Source of the DNA: Halomonas urmiana
GTDB lineage: Bacteria > Pseudomonadota > Gammaproteobacteria > Pseudomonadales > Halomonadaceae
Direction of reading: 5' to 3'
DNA: 64,000 nt
Assembly (NCBI RefSeq): GCF_005780185.1
Contig: NZ_VBUI01000016.1
Coordinates: forward strand, 1-64,000
In this document: piece after piece, positions 47,363 to 56,321 of the stretch
How the letters are laid out: every line of letters starts with the position of its first letter
Numbering within the stretch: position 1 is the stretch's first letter
Made by a program: the position numbers and the translations under genes
Notes under the pieces: generated by a model
What the model was told of the DNA's origin: nothing
Database searches by the model: none
What the model saw: only the letters and a program-made list of their open reading frames with translations

Positions 47363-49110
47363 GATGTCTCTCCTGCCTCTTGTCGTTGTGCGTGCATGAT
47401 CCCCTCGGGCTCCAGCGGGAAGCTCCAGTCGTCGACCTCGGCCAGGTCCCGGGGCTCGGCGTTGAGCTCCTCGACCAGGGGCGCGCCCTGGAAGAGGGTG
47501 ATGCGCACCCAGCGGTCGGACTTGGGGTCGAAGCGTCCGGCGCCGAAGAACGCAAGCTTGGTGCGCAGCAGGTGCATGGGCTTCATGTCGCGATGCCAGA
47601 GGTTGGCGCGGATCTCGCCGTAGGGTGTCTCGGCCATGGTCTGGATGCGCCGCACGATGTCCTTGTGGCGCGGGTGGGCGATCAGGAACTCCACCACCAG
47701 GGCGCGGGGATTGGCCTCGAGGAACTCGGAGAGCACGCCGTGGGTGTGATGGACCCGCGGCGCGATGGCCAGCGACAGCTCCTTCTCGGCCCCCGGCTCG
47801 ACGCCGCGCACGCCGAGCCGCGGCTCCTCCTTCTCGGCGGAGCGGTACCAGAACCAGTAGCGCGCCTCGGGCGCCTCGAAGTCCTCGGCCAGCGCCCAGT
47901 CGTAGTGGGTCTCGATGAGCTGCTTGAGGCGCACCAGCGGCATGTCCGGGGTCAGCTCGAGGCGCTCATCGGTGCCCATCTGGTCCTCCAGCGGGTCGAC
48001 CTGCTCGGGGTAGAGCTCGATCAGCAGGGTGTTGACCAGTTCCTGGGCCTCCAGCGGCAGGGTGCGCGCGCTCCAGGCCACCAGCTGCGGCCACAGGGCC
48101 TCCTCCAGCGGCACCTCCTCGAGCCAGGCGATCACCTCGGGCAGCGCCGCGACGATGGCGGCATTGCGCTCGCCCTGCTCGGCATCCTCGGTGACCGTCT
48201 GGTCGAGATGGCGCATGGCGCGACGGGTCAGTGCGATCAGCCGCTGGCGACGCTCCTCGTCGGGTGTCTGGCCGAGCACCAGGGCCAGGGCGGTCTCCCG
48301 GCAGGTCACCCACTGTTGGATCAGCTGAGGGTGGTTGATCAGGAAGGGCGCCATGCCGAGCCCGGTGGAGTTGCCGATGCCCAGGTAGCGGCGCAGCTCG
48401 GTGGCCATGGGCACGGCGCGCTCGGGTGCCTGGCAGCGGGCGATGTGTTCCACCTGCTCGATGGAGAAGTGGCGCAGCAGGTAGACCGCCAGCATCTGGG
48501 CCGAGAAGGGACGGTGGAAGTCGGGATTGTCCTGCAGGCGCACGAAGTCGGCGATGCCGAACTTGCCATTGCCGTAGACCGCCGTGGTCCGGTAGAGGTA
48601 GCCGACCCGGGTCAGCCAGGCGGGATCGGGCTGCTGCCCGGCAGAGAGCGCCTCCACGAAGTGGGCGAAGTTGCGCAGGCTGCGGTTGGCGCGGGAGAGC
48701 ACCAGCAGCCGCGGATGCTGGCGGCCGGCCTCCTGCAGCGGCACATTGGCGGCCATTTGCTTGAGCAGGGCGTCGTCGACGTCGCCCTCGATCACGCCGA
48801 AGGTCACGTCCCAGGCCTGGGCGATCACCCGGTCGGAGCGCTGGTCGTCGGCCAGCTGCTGGGAGAAGATCACCCCGTGATAGCGCCCCTGGGGGGTCTG
48901 CAGGCGATAGATGGCGACGCCGTGTCCGTGCTCATCCAGGTCGAAGCGTGCGGTGCTGATCTGCCAGCGCTGGCGCGCCATCTGGCGCACCAGGCTGCGC
49001 ACGAAGCTCAGGCGGCTGGCCGGCAGGCTGCCCAGCCGCTCGAGGTCCATGACCTCGCCGGCGTTACGCAGTGGCACCGTGCCGGCGATCGGGTAGCGGT
49101 ACTCAAGCAT
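47359..49110 (-). CDS. Unknown 583-residue protein in a catabolic operon
   Basis: I do not recognise this 583-residue protein. It has no signal peptide and no membrane segments. It is rich in Leu, Arg and Glu, with helical repeats (about 250-370: LRRYLGIGNSTGLGMAPFLI, ERRQRLIALTRRAMRHLDQT). A Tyr/Trp-rich motif YDWALAEDFEAPEARYWFWY stands near residue 420, followed by HVLSEFLEANPRAL-like helices. Start codon overlaps the BCCT gene's end by 8 bases and its stop overlaps the DUF3726-like gene, so it is clearly part of that operon. Homologues probably exist in other halophiles, but the function is open. Confidence 0.85.
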   Translation of the reverse strand: MLEYRYPIAGTVPLRNAGEVMDLERLGSLPASRLSFVRSLVRQMARQRWQISTARFDLDEHGHGVAIYRLQTPQGRYHGVIFSQQLADDQRSDRVIAQAWDVTFGVIEGDVDDALLKQMAANVPLQEAGRQHPRLLVLSRANRSLRNFAHFVEALSAGQQPDPAWLTRVGYLYRTTAVYGNGKFGIADFVRLQDNPDFHRPFSAQMLAVYLLRHFSIEQVEHIARCQAPERAVPMATELRRYLGIGNSTGLGMAPFLINHPQLIQQWVTCRETALALVLGQTPDEERRQRLIALTRRAMRHLDQTVTEDAEQGERNAAIVAALPEVIAWLEEVPLEEALWPQLVAWSARTLPLEAQELVNTLLIELYPEQVDPLEDQMGTDERLELTPDMPLVRLKQLIETHYDWALAEDFEAPEARYWFWYRSAEKEEPRLGVRGVEPGAEKELSLAIAPRVHHTHGVLSEFLEANPRALVVEFLIAHPRHKDIVRRIQTMAETPYGEIRANLWHRDMKPMHLLRTKLAFFGAGRFDPKSDRWVRITLFQGAPLVEELNAEPRDLAEVDDWSFPLEPEGIMHAQRQEAGETS

Positions 49111-50692
49111 CGGGGGTCTCCACAGAGCGGCGGGCCAGCAGGCCCTGCTCGCGGGCCATGGCGTAGGCGGCCTGGGGGCCGGTCCACAGCGAGGGCAGCA
49201 GCACCAGTGAGACCGGAATGGCGGTGATGACGATGAACTGCTGCAGCACGCTGATCTGGCCGGCGCCCATGTAGAGCAGGATGCCCGCCATGATGGCCAT
49301 GGCGATGCCCCAGAAGGCGCGAATCAGTGAGCTGGGACGATCGTGCCCGGAGCCCACCACGGCGATGGCGTAGCTCATGGAGTCGCCGGTGGTGGCGACG
49401 AAGATGGTGGTCAGCACCAGGATCGCCACGGCCATCAGGGTGCCGCCGGGCAGCGCCTGGGCCACGGTGAGGGTGGCCACGTCGAACTGGAAGTTGTTAA
49501 GCGCCTCGGTGAGGTCGATCACGCCGGTCAGCTGGTAGTGGATGCCCGAGCCGCCGAGCAGGGTGAACCAGATGGTGGTGGCGATCGGCGCCATCACGGC
49601 CACGGCCAGGATCATCTGGCGGATCGAGCGGCCGCGCGAGATGCGCGCCACGAAGATCGCCATCAGCGGCCCGTAGCCGATGAACCAGGCGAAGAAGAAC
49701 ACCGTCCACCACTGCATCCACCAGGCAGGCGCGGTCTCGGCGGTCATGGTGGCCATCGAGAAGAAGGAGGTCAGGTAGGTGCCGAAGCCCTGGGTGAAGG
49801 CGTTGGTCAGGAACAGTGTCGGGCCGAAGACGAAGATCACCGCGGCGATGGCCAGCGCCAGGAAGACGTTGAAGCGGCTGAGGATCTGGATGCCCCGATG
49901 GATGCCGGTCACCGCCGAGGTGACGTAGACCACGGCCAGCGCGACGAGGATGGCGAGCTGGGTGCCATAGCCCTCGGAGACCCCGAACAGCTCGTGCAGG
50001 CCGAAGCTGACCTGGGTGGCCAGAAAGCCGATGGGCCCCACGGTGCCGGCGACCACGGCGATCACGCACAGGGCGTCGATCACGCCGCCGACGGGCCCCT
50101 GGATGATGCGCTCGCCGAGGATCGGGGTGAGCAGGGTGCGCGGCTGCAGCGGCCGGCCCTTGTCGTAGTGGGCGTGGGCCAGCACCACCGCGGTCAGCGA
50201 GCCGAGCACCGCCCAGGCCAGAAAGCCCCAGTGCATGAACGACTGCGCCAGGGCGCCGGCCACGGCGTCGACCGTGCCGGCCTCGCTGTCGAAGGCCGGC
50301 GGGGTGACCACGAAGTGATAGACTGGCTCGCCGGCGGCGAAGAACACGCCGCCGCCGGCCAGCAGGGTGCACATGATGATCGACAGCCACTTGAAGGTGC
50401 TGATCTCCGGCGTGGCGAGGTTGCCGATCCGCGCGCTGGCGGCGGGGGTGAGGGCCACGCCGATGCCGATGAAGAAGGTCAGCAGCAGTAGCAGCTGGAA
50501 GTAGGAGCCGAGGGTAGCGGCGGTCCAGGCGAAGCCGGCGCCGATGCCCTCGGCCACCCAGTCGACGTCATACAGCGACAGGGCGATGAACAGCAGGATG
50601 AAGCCGACGCTGAGCACCAGGACGACGGGATCGCCCAGGCGGTGCTCGCGCCGCGTCGGCGCGGCGGAGTGAGTGGCGTTATGTTGTGTCAT
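49103..50692 (-). CDS. BCCT-family betaine/carnitine/choline-type transporter
   Basis: A 529-residue carrier with twelve hydrophobic segments. The BCCT signature lies around TM8 (APAWWMQWWTVFFFAWFIGY, then GPLMAIFVARISRGRSIRQ) with the aromatic box tryptophans. Such carriers take up quaternary amines with Na+ or H+, or exchange them. The N-terminus is short, without a long osmosensing C-terminal extension, so a catabolic rather than osmoregulatory role is likely. ATG start at MTQHNATHSAAP. Confidence 0.92.
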   Translation of the reverse strand: MTQHNATHSAAPTRREHRLGDPVVLVLSVGFILLFIALSLYDVDWVAEGIGAGFAWTAATLGSYFQLLLLLTFFIGIGVALTPAASARIGNLATPEISTFKWLSIIMCTLLAGGGVFFAAGEPVYHFVVTPPAFDSEAGTVDAVAGALAQSFMHWGFLAWAVLGSLTAVVLAHAHYDKGRPLQPRTLLTPILGERIIQGPVGGVIDALCVIAVVAGTVGPIGFLATQVSFGLHELFGVSEGYGTQLAILVALAVVYVTSAVTGIHRGIQILSRFNVFLALAIAAVIFVFGPTLFLTNAFTQGFGTYLTSFFSMATMTAETAPAWWMQWWTVFFFAWFIGYGPLMAIFVARISRGRSIRQMILAVAVMAPIATTIWFTLLGGSGIHYQLTGVIDLTEALNNFQFDVATLTVAQALPGGTLMAVAILVLTTIFVATTGDSMSYAIAVVGSGHDRPSSLIRAFWGIAMAIMAGILLYMGAGQISVLQQFIVITAIPVSLVLLPSLWTGPQAAYAMAREQGLLARRSVETPDA

Positions 50693-50711
50693 GTCGGTGG
50701 CCTTTGCATGG

Positions 50712-50728
50712 GGGCCCCTGAGGGGCCC
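50712..50728. other. Small perfect hairpin between the M19-like and BCCT genes
   Basis: GGGCCCC and GGGGCCC pair over 7 bp around TGA. The T/A-rich bases (TTATTATT) lie on the + side, opposite to the operon direction, so it is not a good terminator for the operon. It may tune mRNA stability between the two genes. Confidence 0.4.
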
Positions 50729-50757
50729 TTATTATTGTCCCGAAGCGTGCGCCGATG

Positions 50758-51765
50758 TCAGGCGGCCGCCTCCTCGGCCCGGGCCGGCGTGGCGGCCCGC
50801 GCCAGCAGCTCGACCCAGTTCTGGCCCATGATGCGCGCGATTGATGCCTCATCGAAGCCGCGCTGGCGCAGTCCCGCAACCAGGTTGGGGAAGTCACGGC
50901 TGTCGCGCAGCCAGGCGAGCGGCCGCGGCCAGCCGGCGTTGCCCTGGCTGCCCTCGCCGTAGTCCATCTCCTTCGACCAGCGACCGTTGCGCATCCACTC
51001 CAGCACCGAGGTCGGCTGCGCCTGGCACAGGTCGGTGCCGATGCCGATATGCTCGATGCCCATCAGGTCGGCGGTGCGGGCGATCATGTCGCAGTAGTCT
51101 TCGAGGCTGCAGTCCGGCCCGTTCTTCAGGTGGAAGGGGTAGGCGGAGAAGCCCAGCAGGCCGCCGGACTCGGCGATCGCCTCGAGCACCTTGTCCGATT
51201 TGTTGCGCTTGGCCGCATGGAAGGAGCTCGGGTTGGCATGGGAGATGATCACCGGACGCTCGGAGAGCTCCACGGCTTCCAGGGTCGAGCGCTCGGCGCT
51301 GTGCGACATGTCGATGACCATGCCCACCCGGTTCATCTCGCGGATCACCTGGCGACCGAAGCGGGTGATGCCGCTGTCCTCGGCCTCGTAGCAGCCACAG
51401 GCCAGCAGGCTCTGGTTATTGTAGGTCAGCTGCATGATCAGCAGCCCCAGGTCGCGCATCACCGCGACCATGTCGATGTCATCCTCGATGGGCGAACAGT
51501 TCTGGGCGCCCAGGAAGATTCCCACCTTGCCGGCCTGGCGGGCGCGCTCGATGTCGCCCGCCTCCCGCACCGGCATGATCAGGTCGCCATGGGCCTCGAA
51601 GCGGCGATTCCACTCGCCCAGGCGGGTCAGGGTCTCGCGGATGTTCTCGTGATAGACGAGGGTGGCGTGGACGGCATCGACGCCGCCCTCGCGCATCTGC
51701 TCGAAGATCTCCCGCGACCAGTTGGAGTACTGCAGGCCGTCGACGATCAGCAGCTCTTTTGACAT
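50758..51765 (-). CDS. Membrane-dipeptidase-like (M19) protein lacking metal ligands
   Basis: A 335-residue TIM-barrel protein of the M19 (renal dipeptidase) family. The usual N-terminal HxD metal motif (DGHND) is DGLQY (residues 9-13), and the bridging glutamate region (IEGG) is AQNC with Gln-88. His-155 (DMSHS) and His-176 (ISHANPSSF) remain. The same changes occur in PA5396, an M19-like gene in the P. aeruginosa glycine betaine locus, so this is a real subfamily with probably one or no metal and an unknown reaction. Start MSKELLIVDG; 40 codons of upstream frame have no conservation. Confidence 0.9.
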   Translation of the reverse strand: MSKELLIVDGLQYSNWSREIFEQMREGGVDAVHATLVYHENIRETLTRLGEWNRRFEAHGDLIMPVREAGDIERARQAGKVGIFLGAQNCSPIEDDIDMVAVMRDLGLLIMQLTYNNQSLLACGCYEAEDSGITRFGRQVIREMNRVGMVIDMSHSAERSTLEAVELSERPVIISHANPSSFHAAKRNKSDKVLEAIAESGGLLGFSAYPFHLKNGPDCSLEDYCDMIARTADLMGIEHIGIGTDLCQAQPTSVLEWMRNGRWSKEMDYGEGSQGNAGWPRPLAWLRDSRDFPNLVAGLRQRGFDEASIARIMGQNWVELLARAATPARAEEAAA

Positions 51766-51787
51766 GACGCTCTCCTCAGGCCTCGGC

Positions 51788-53230
51788 TCAGCCGGCCTTG
51801 ACGTAGCAGGTCTTGACCACGGTGTAGAACTCGCGGGCGTAGCGGCCCTGCTCGCGGGGACCGAAGCTGGAGTCCTTGCGGCCACCGAAGGGCACGTGAT
51901 AATCGGTGCCGGCGGTGGCCAGGTTGACCATCACGCAGCCGGTCTCGGCGCGGGCCTTGAAGTCGCTGGCGAGCTTCAGGGAGTCGGTGATGATGCCGGC
52001 GGTGAGGCCGAAGTTGGTGTCGTTGAGGGTGGCCACGGCCTCCTCGTAGTCGCGCACCTTGATCACGCAGGCGATCGGCCCGAAGACCTCCTCGCGGTTG
52101 ATGGCCATGTCATTGGTGGTGTCGACGAACAGCGTCGGGGCCATGTAGAAGCCGTTGGTGTCGCGGGTGAGGCGCTCGCCGCCGAAGGCCAGGGTGGCGC
52201 CGTCGGCGCGGGCGCGCTCGATCCAGGCCAGGTTGGACTCCAGCTGGCGGGCGTCCACGGCGGGGCCGATGTGCACGCCGTCTTCCAGGGCGTGGCCGAC
52301 GCGGATGGTCTCGAGCTTGGCGACCAGCTTCTCGACGAAGGCGTCGTGCACGGCCTCGGTGACGATCAGGCGCGAGGAGGCGGTGCACTTCTGGCCGGTG
52401 CCGGAGTAGGCACCGGCGAAGGCGGCCTCCACGGCCAGGTCGAGGTTGGCGTCGTCGGCGACGATCAGGGCGTTCTTGGAGCCCATCTCCAGCTGGCACT
52501 TGACCAGGTTGCCGGCGGTGGCGGCGGCCACGCGGCGGCCCACGTCCAGCGAGCCGGTGAAGCTTAGGGCGTGGATGTCGGGGCTGGAAATGAGCGCATC
52601 GCCGACGCTGGAACCCGGGCCCATCAGCAGGTTGAAGGTGCCGGCGGGCAGCGCCTGGCGGCTGATGATGTCGGTCAGCGCCCAGGCGCTGGCCGGCACC
52701 AGGTTGGCCGGCTTGAAGATCACGGCGTTGCCGAAGGCCAGCGCCGGGGCGATCTTCCACACCGCGGTGGCCATGGGAAAGTTCCAGGGGCTGATGATGC
52801 CCACCACGCCGACCGGCTCGCGGCGCGTGTCGACCTCGACGCCCGGGCGCACGGAGTCGACTCGCTCGTCGATCTGGCGCAGTACCTCGGCGGCGTAGTA
52901 GTGGAAGAACTGCGCGGAGCGATAGACTTCGCCCACGCCCTCGGCCAGGGCCTTGCCCTCTTCGCGGGCCAGCAGGCGGCCCAGTTCGTCCTTGCGGGCG
53001 AACAGCTCGTCGCCGATGGCCATCAGCACGCCGTAGCGCTGCTCCAGGCCGCTATGGCGCCACTCGTTCACGCCGCGCCGCGCCGCGGCGATGGCCAGGC
53101 CGACCTGGTCGACGCCGGCCTGGGCGTAGTGGCCGATCACGTCGCTGGTGTCGGACGGATTGACGTTGGCGATGCTGTCCTGGCCTTCGACCCAGCTGCC
53201 ATCGATGTAGAGGGAATGAACGTGTGACAT
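51788..53230 (-). CDS. Aldehyde dehydrogenase family protein (semialdehyde type)
   Basis: A 480-residue NAD(P)-dependent aldehyde dehydrogenase. The catalytic cysteine lies in GTGQKCTASSRL and the general-base glutamate in QLEMGSKNAL; SPWNFPMA and FTGSLDVGRR form the cofactor site. The overall pattern resembles 2,5-dioxovalerate (alpha-ketoglutaric semialdehyde) dehydrogenases. It is the first gene of the six-gene operon, divergent from a LysR gene with 112 bases between. The substrate is inferred only loosely. Confidence 0.92.
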   Translation of the reverse strand: MSHVHSLYIDGSWVEGQDSIANVNPSDTSDVIGHYAQAGVDQVGLAIAAARRGVNEWRHSGLEQRYGVLMAIGDELFARKDELGRLLAREEGKALAEGVGEVYRSAQFFHYYAAEVLRQIDERVDSVRPGVEVDTRREPVGVVGIISPWNFPMATAVWKIAPALAFGNAVIFKPANLVPASAWALTDIISRQALPAGTFNLLMGPGSSVGDALISSPDIHALSFTGSLDVGRRVAAATAGNLVKCQLEMGSKNALIVADDANLDLAVEAAFAGAYSGTGQKCTASSRLIVTEAVHDAFVEKLVAKLETIRVGHALEDGVHIGPAVDARQLESNLAWIERARADGATLAFGGERLTRDTNGFYMAPTLFVDTTNDMAINREEVFGPIACVIKVRDYEEAVATLNDTNFGLTAGIITDSLKLASDFKARAETGCVMVNLATAGTDYHVPFGGRKDSSFGPREQGRYAREFYTVVKTCYVKAG

Positions 53231-53342
53231 GGAAACCTCCTTAGTGACGTTGCCGTCATCCTAGGTGAGCGTCCAAGATAAGCATAATCAATAAAAAAGA
53301 TCCTATGATCAGCTTTTCTTACCATTAGGCGGGGAGGTGGCC

Positions 53343-54236
53343 ATGCTGCCGGAGCTCAAGATTCAACCGCTGCGCTGCGTGCTGGCCATCGTCGACGAGG
53401 GCGGCTTCCACGCCGCGGCCCGACAGCTGCACCGCACCCAGCCGGCGGTGTCCATGGCGGTGCGCGAGCTGGAGCAGCGGCTGGGCGAGCCGTTGTTCGA
53501 GAAGGGCGGCAAGGCGGCCCTCACGCCCTTCGGTCGCTACTGTCTGCCGCGCTTCCGCGAGCTGATCACCCAGCACGACCGCCTGAGCCGGGAGCTCTGG
53601 GCGCAGGTGCAGAAACAGGCGGGGCACGTCGACATGGCCGCGGTGCCCTCGGTGGCCAGCCGGCTGATGCCGCGGCTGCTCAGCGACTTCATCCTGCGCT
53701 ATCCCGACCTGCGGGTAAGCCTGCACGACGGCAGCGCAGACTTCGTCCGGCGCCTGGTGGCCGGCGGGGAGGTCGAGCTGGGGATCACCAGCCTGTGGCG
53801 GGAGGACGACGAGCTCTCCTTCATGCCGCTGATGCGCGACGATGTCGGCGTGGTGTGCCGGGATGATCATCCCCTGGCCGAGCGTGCCGAGCTGGGCTGG
53901 GAGGCGCTGCAGGGCCAGGTGCTGATCCGCAACGGCACCTCGCGGCTGTTGGAGGGCACCGAGGCCGAGCCGCTGCTGGCCGAGAGCGCCTTCGACATTT
54001 CCAACATGATCTCGCTGACCGCCATGCTGGTGGCGGGGATCGGCATCACCACCCTGCCGCGGCTCGCCTTCCCCCAGGAGTACGAGCGGCTGCGCTTCAT
54101 CCCGCTGGTGGATCCGATGGTGGAGCGCGAGCTGGGCCTGCTGCGCCCCGGGAAGCGCAGTCTCTCCCCGGCGGCCCAGGCCATGGAAGCCTTCGTCATC
54201 GAGTCGCTCCGCGCTCAGGCCTTCGCCATCCCCTGA
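53343..54236 (+). CDS. LysR-family transcriptional regulator
   Basis: A 297-residue LysR regulator: helix-turn-helix at about 17-45 (DEGGFHAAARQLHRTQPAVS), then REQRLGEPLFEKGG-like linker and effector domain (SFMPLMRDDVGVVCRDDHPL). The ATG at 53343 is chosen over GTG six bases upstream because GGGGAG sits at the right distance from it. Divergent from the ALDH operon, whose expression it likely controls. The 112-base shared region is AT-rich (AGCATAATCAATAAAAAAGA). Confidence 0.93.
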   Translation: MLPELKIQPLRCVLAIVDEGGFHAAARQLHRTQPAVSMAVRELEQRLGEPLFEKGGKAALTPFGRYCLPRFRELITQHDRLSRELWAQVQKQAGHVDMAAVPSVASRLMPRLLSDFILRYPDLRVSLHDGSADFVRRLVAGGEVELGITSLWREDDELSFMPLMRDDVGVVCRDDHPLAERAELGWEALQGQVLIRNGTSRLLEGTEAEPLLAESAFDISNMISLTAMLVAGIGITTLPRLAFPQEYERLRFIPLVDPMVERELGLLRPGKRSLSPAAQAMEAFVIESLRAQAFAIP

Positions 54237-54298
54237 CGACCAGGCGTCCCTCGCATCGCTTTCGGCCGGCGATCCGAGCGCGCCTTGTATATCGGTAT

Positions 54299-54326
54299 TT
54301 GCCGAAATGTGGGTAGCGTCTAGTCT
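54299..54326 (+). promoter_or_regulatory. Predicted promoter of the UspA-family gene
   Basis: TTGCCG and TAGTCT are 16 bases apart, 58 bases before the ATG of the universal stress protein gene. The gap contains a GC-rich leader. A modest match. Confidence 0.45.
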
Positions 54327-54383
54327 TGAGAGTAAAGGGCCGGCCGCGGCCCGCTTCCCACCCGCACAGGACCCAGACCCGCC

Positions 54384-54836
54384 ATGTATACGTCAATCCT
54401 TGTCCCGCTCGATGGTTCCTCCCATGCCGAGAAGGCGCTCACCGTGGCGGCCCAGCTGGCCCGCGGCACGGGGGTGACCCTGCACCTGATGACCGTGGCC
54501 GAGTTTCCGCCCGACAACATCGGCCTGTTCACCGGCGGTACCGCCGAGCCATTCTCCGAGGAGGATCGCGAGAAGCTGGCCGCCGGCATGAAGGACGAGG
54601 CGCGCAAGATCATCGACCAGGCGCGAGGCGCGGTCGATCTCGAGGGCATCGAGGTCGAGGAGGTGGTGCGCCAGGGCCGTCCGGCCGAGTGCATCAACGA
54701 AGCGGCCGAGAGCCTCGGCGTCGATGCCATCATCATGGGGAGCCGCGGTGTCAGCGACATGCGCGGCATGGTCTTCGGCAGCGTCTCCCACAAGGTCAGC
54801 CATACCGCCGGCTGCACCGTGATCACCGTGACCTGA
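54384..54836 (+). CDS. Universal stress protein (UspA family)
   Basis: A 150-residue Usp domain protein starting MYTSILVPLDGSSHAEKAL. The ATP-binding loop G-x2-G-x9-G(S/T) is seen as GSRGVSDMRGMVFGSVS, so it probably binds ATP. Such proteins help survival in stress. ATG has no obvious SD in the seven bases before it, though CAGGACC is ten bases upstream. Followed by a possible terminator. Confidence 0.93.
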   Translation: MYTSILVPLDGSSHAEKALTVAAQLARGTGVTLHLMTVAEFPPDNIGLFTGGTAEPFSEEDREKLAAGMKDEARKIIDQARGAVDLEGIEVEEVVRQGRPAECINEAAESLGVDAIIMGSRGVSDMRGMVFGSVSHKVSHTAGCTVITVT

Positions 54837-54876
54837 TCGGGGCTGCTGATCGGAGCGTTTTCCAGGGCACTCTTCC

Positions 54877-54901
54877 GGGGCCGGCGTCCATCGTCGGCCC
54901 C
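54877..54901 (+). terminator. Possible terminator after the UspA-family gene
   Basis: GGGGCCGGCG and CGTCGGCCCC form a 10-bp stem (one G-U pair) around TCCAT. Only two T follow, so efficiency is uncertain. Confidence 0.45.
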
Positions 54902-54964
54902 TTGCGGTGAAGCGTTCCCGCGCTGCCGCCCCTCTCTCGCCTCTTCATTCCAAGGAGTCACCGC

Positions 54965-55894
<930 letters not shown>

Positions 55895-55912
55895 GCCGGC
55901 GAGCAACGCCAA

Positions 55913-55938
55913 GGGCCCCACGATCGCTCGCGGGGCCC
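55913..55938. terminator. Hairpin between convergent DUF808 and RidA genes
   Basis: GGGCCCC and GGGGCCC pair over 7 bp with a 12-base loop. It lies between the ends of two converging genes. No T-tract follows, so support is moderate. Confidence 0.5.
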
Positions 55939-55966
55939 AGTGGAGGAGCCGATGTGTTTAGCCGCT

Positions 55967-56320
55967 TCAGTTGGCCAGGGCGGCTACCACGGAGATCTCG
56001 ACCAGCAGCTCGGGGCTTGCCAAGCGCGCCTCCACGCAGGCCCGTGCAGGGGCCTTGCCCTCGGGGACCCAGGCGTCCCAGACGCGATTCATGTCGTCGA
56101 AGAGCGCCATGTCCTTGAGATAGAGGGTCGCGGAGAGCAGGTGCTCTCGGTCGCTGCCGATGCTCTCCAGCAGGGCATCGACCCTGGCCAGCATGGTCTC
56201 GGTCTGGCCGGTGATGTCGGCGTGACGGTCCTCGGCCACCTGGCCGCACAGGTAGGCCGTGTCGTGGTGAACGACGGCGCGGCTCATGCGCACGCCGGTC
56301 TCGAAGCGTTGCAGGGTCAT
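55967..56320 (-). CDS. RidA family protein (second copy)
   Basis: The 117-residue Rid protein is distinct from the one at 46193-46579. Family marks are [19 protein letters not shown] and [19 protein letters not shown], with the active-site arginine in [10 protein letters not shown]. It is the last gene of the TRAP/flavoenzyme operon, one base after the FAD/NAD subunit gene, which supports clearance of an imine formed by that enzyme. Confidence 0.9.
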   Translation of the reverse strand: MTLQRFETGVRMSRAVVHHDTAYLCGQVAEDRHADITGQTETMLARVDALLESIGSDREHLLSATLYLKDMALFDDMNRVWDAWVPEGKAPARACVEARLASPELLVEISVVAALAN

Positions 56321-56321
56321 C

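Noticed and set aside
50710..50730. Intrinsic terminator between the M19-like and BCCT genes
   Set aside because: The T/A-rich side is on the wrong strand for this operon and the stem has only 7 bp.
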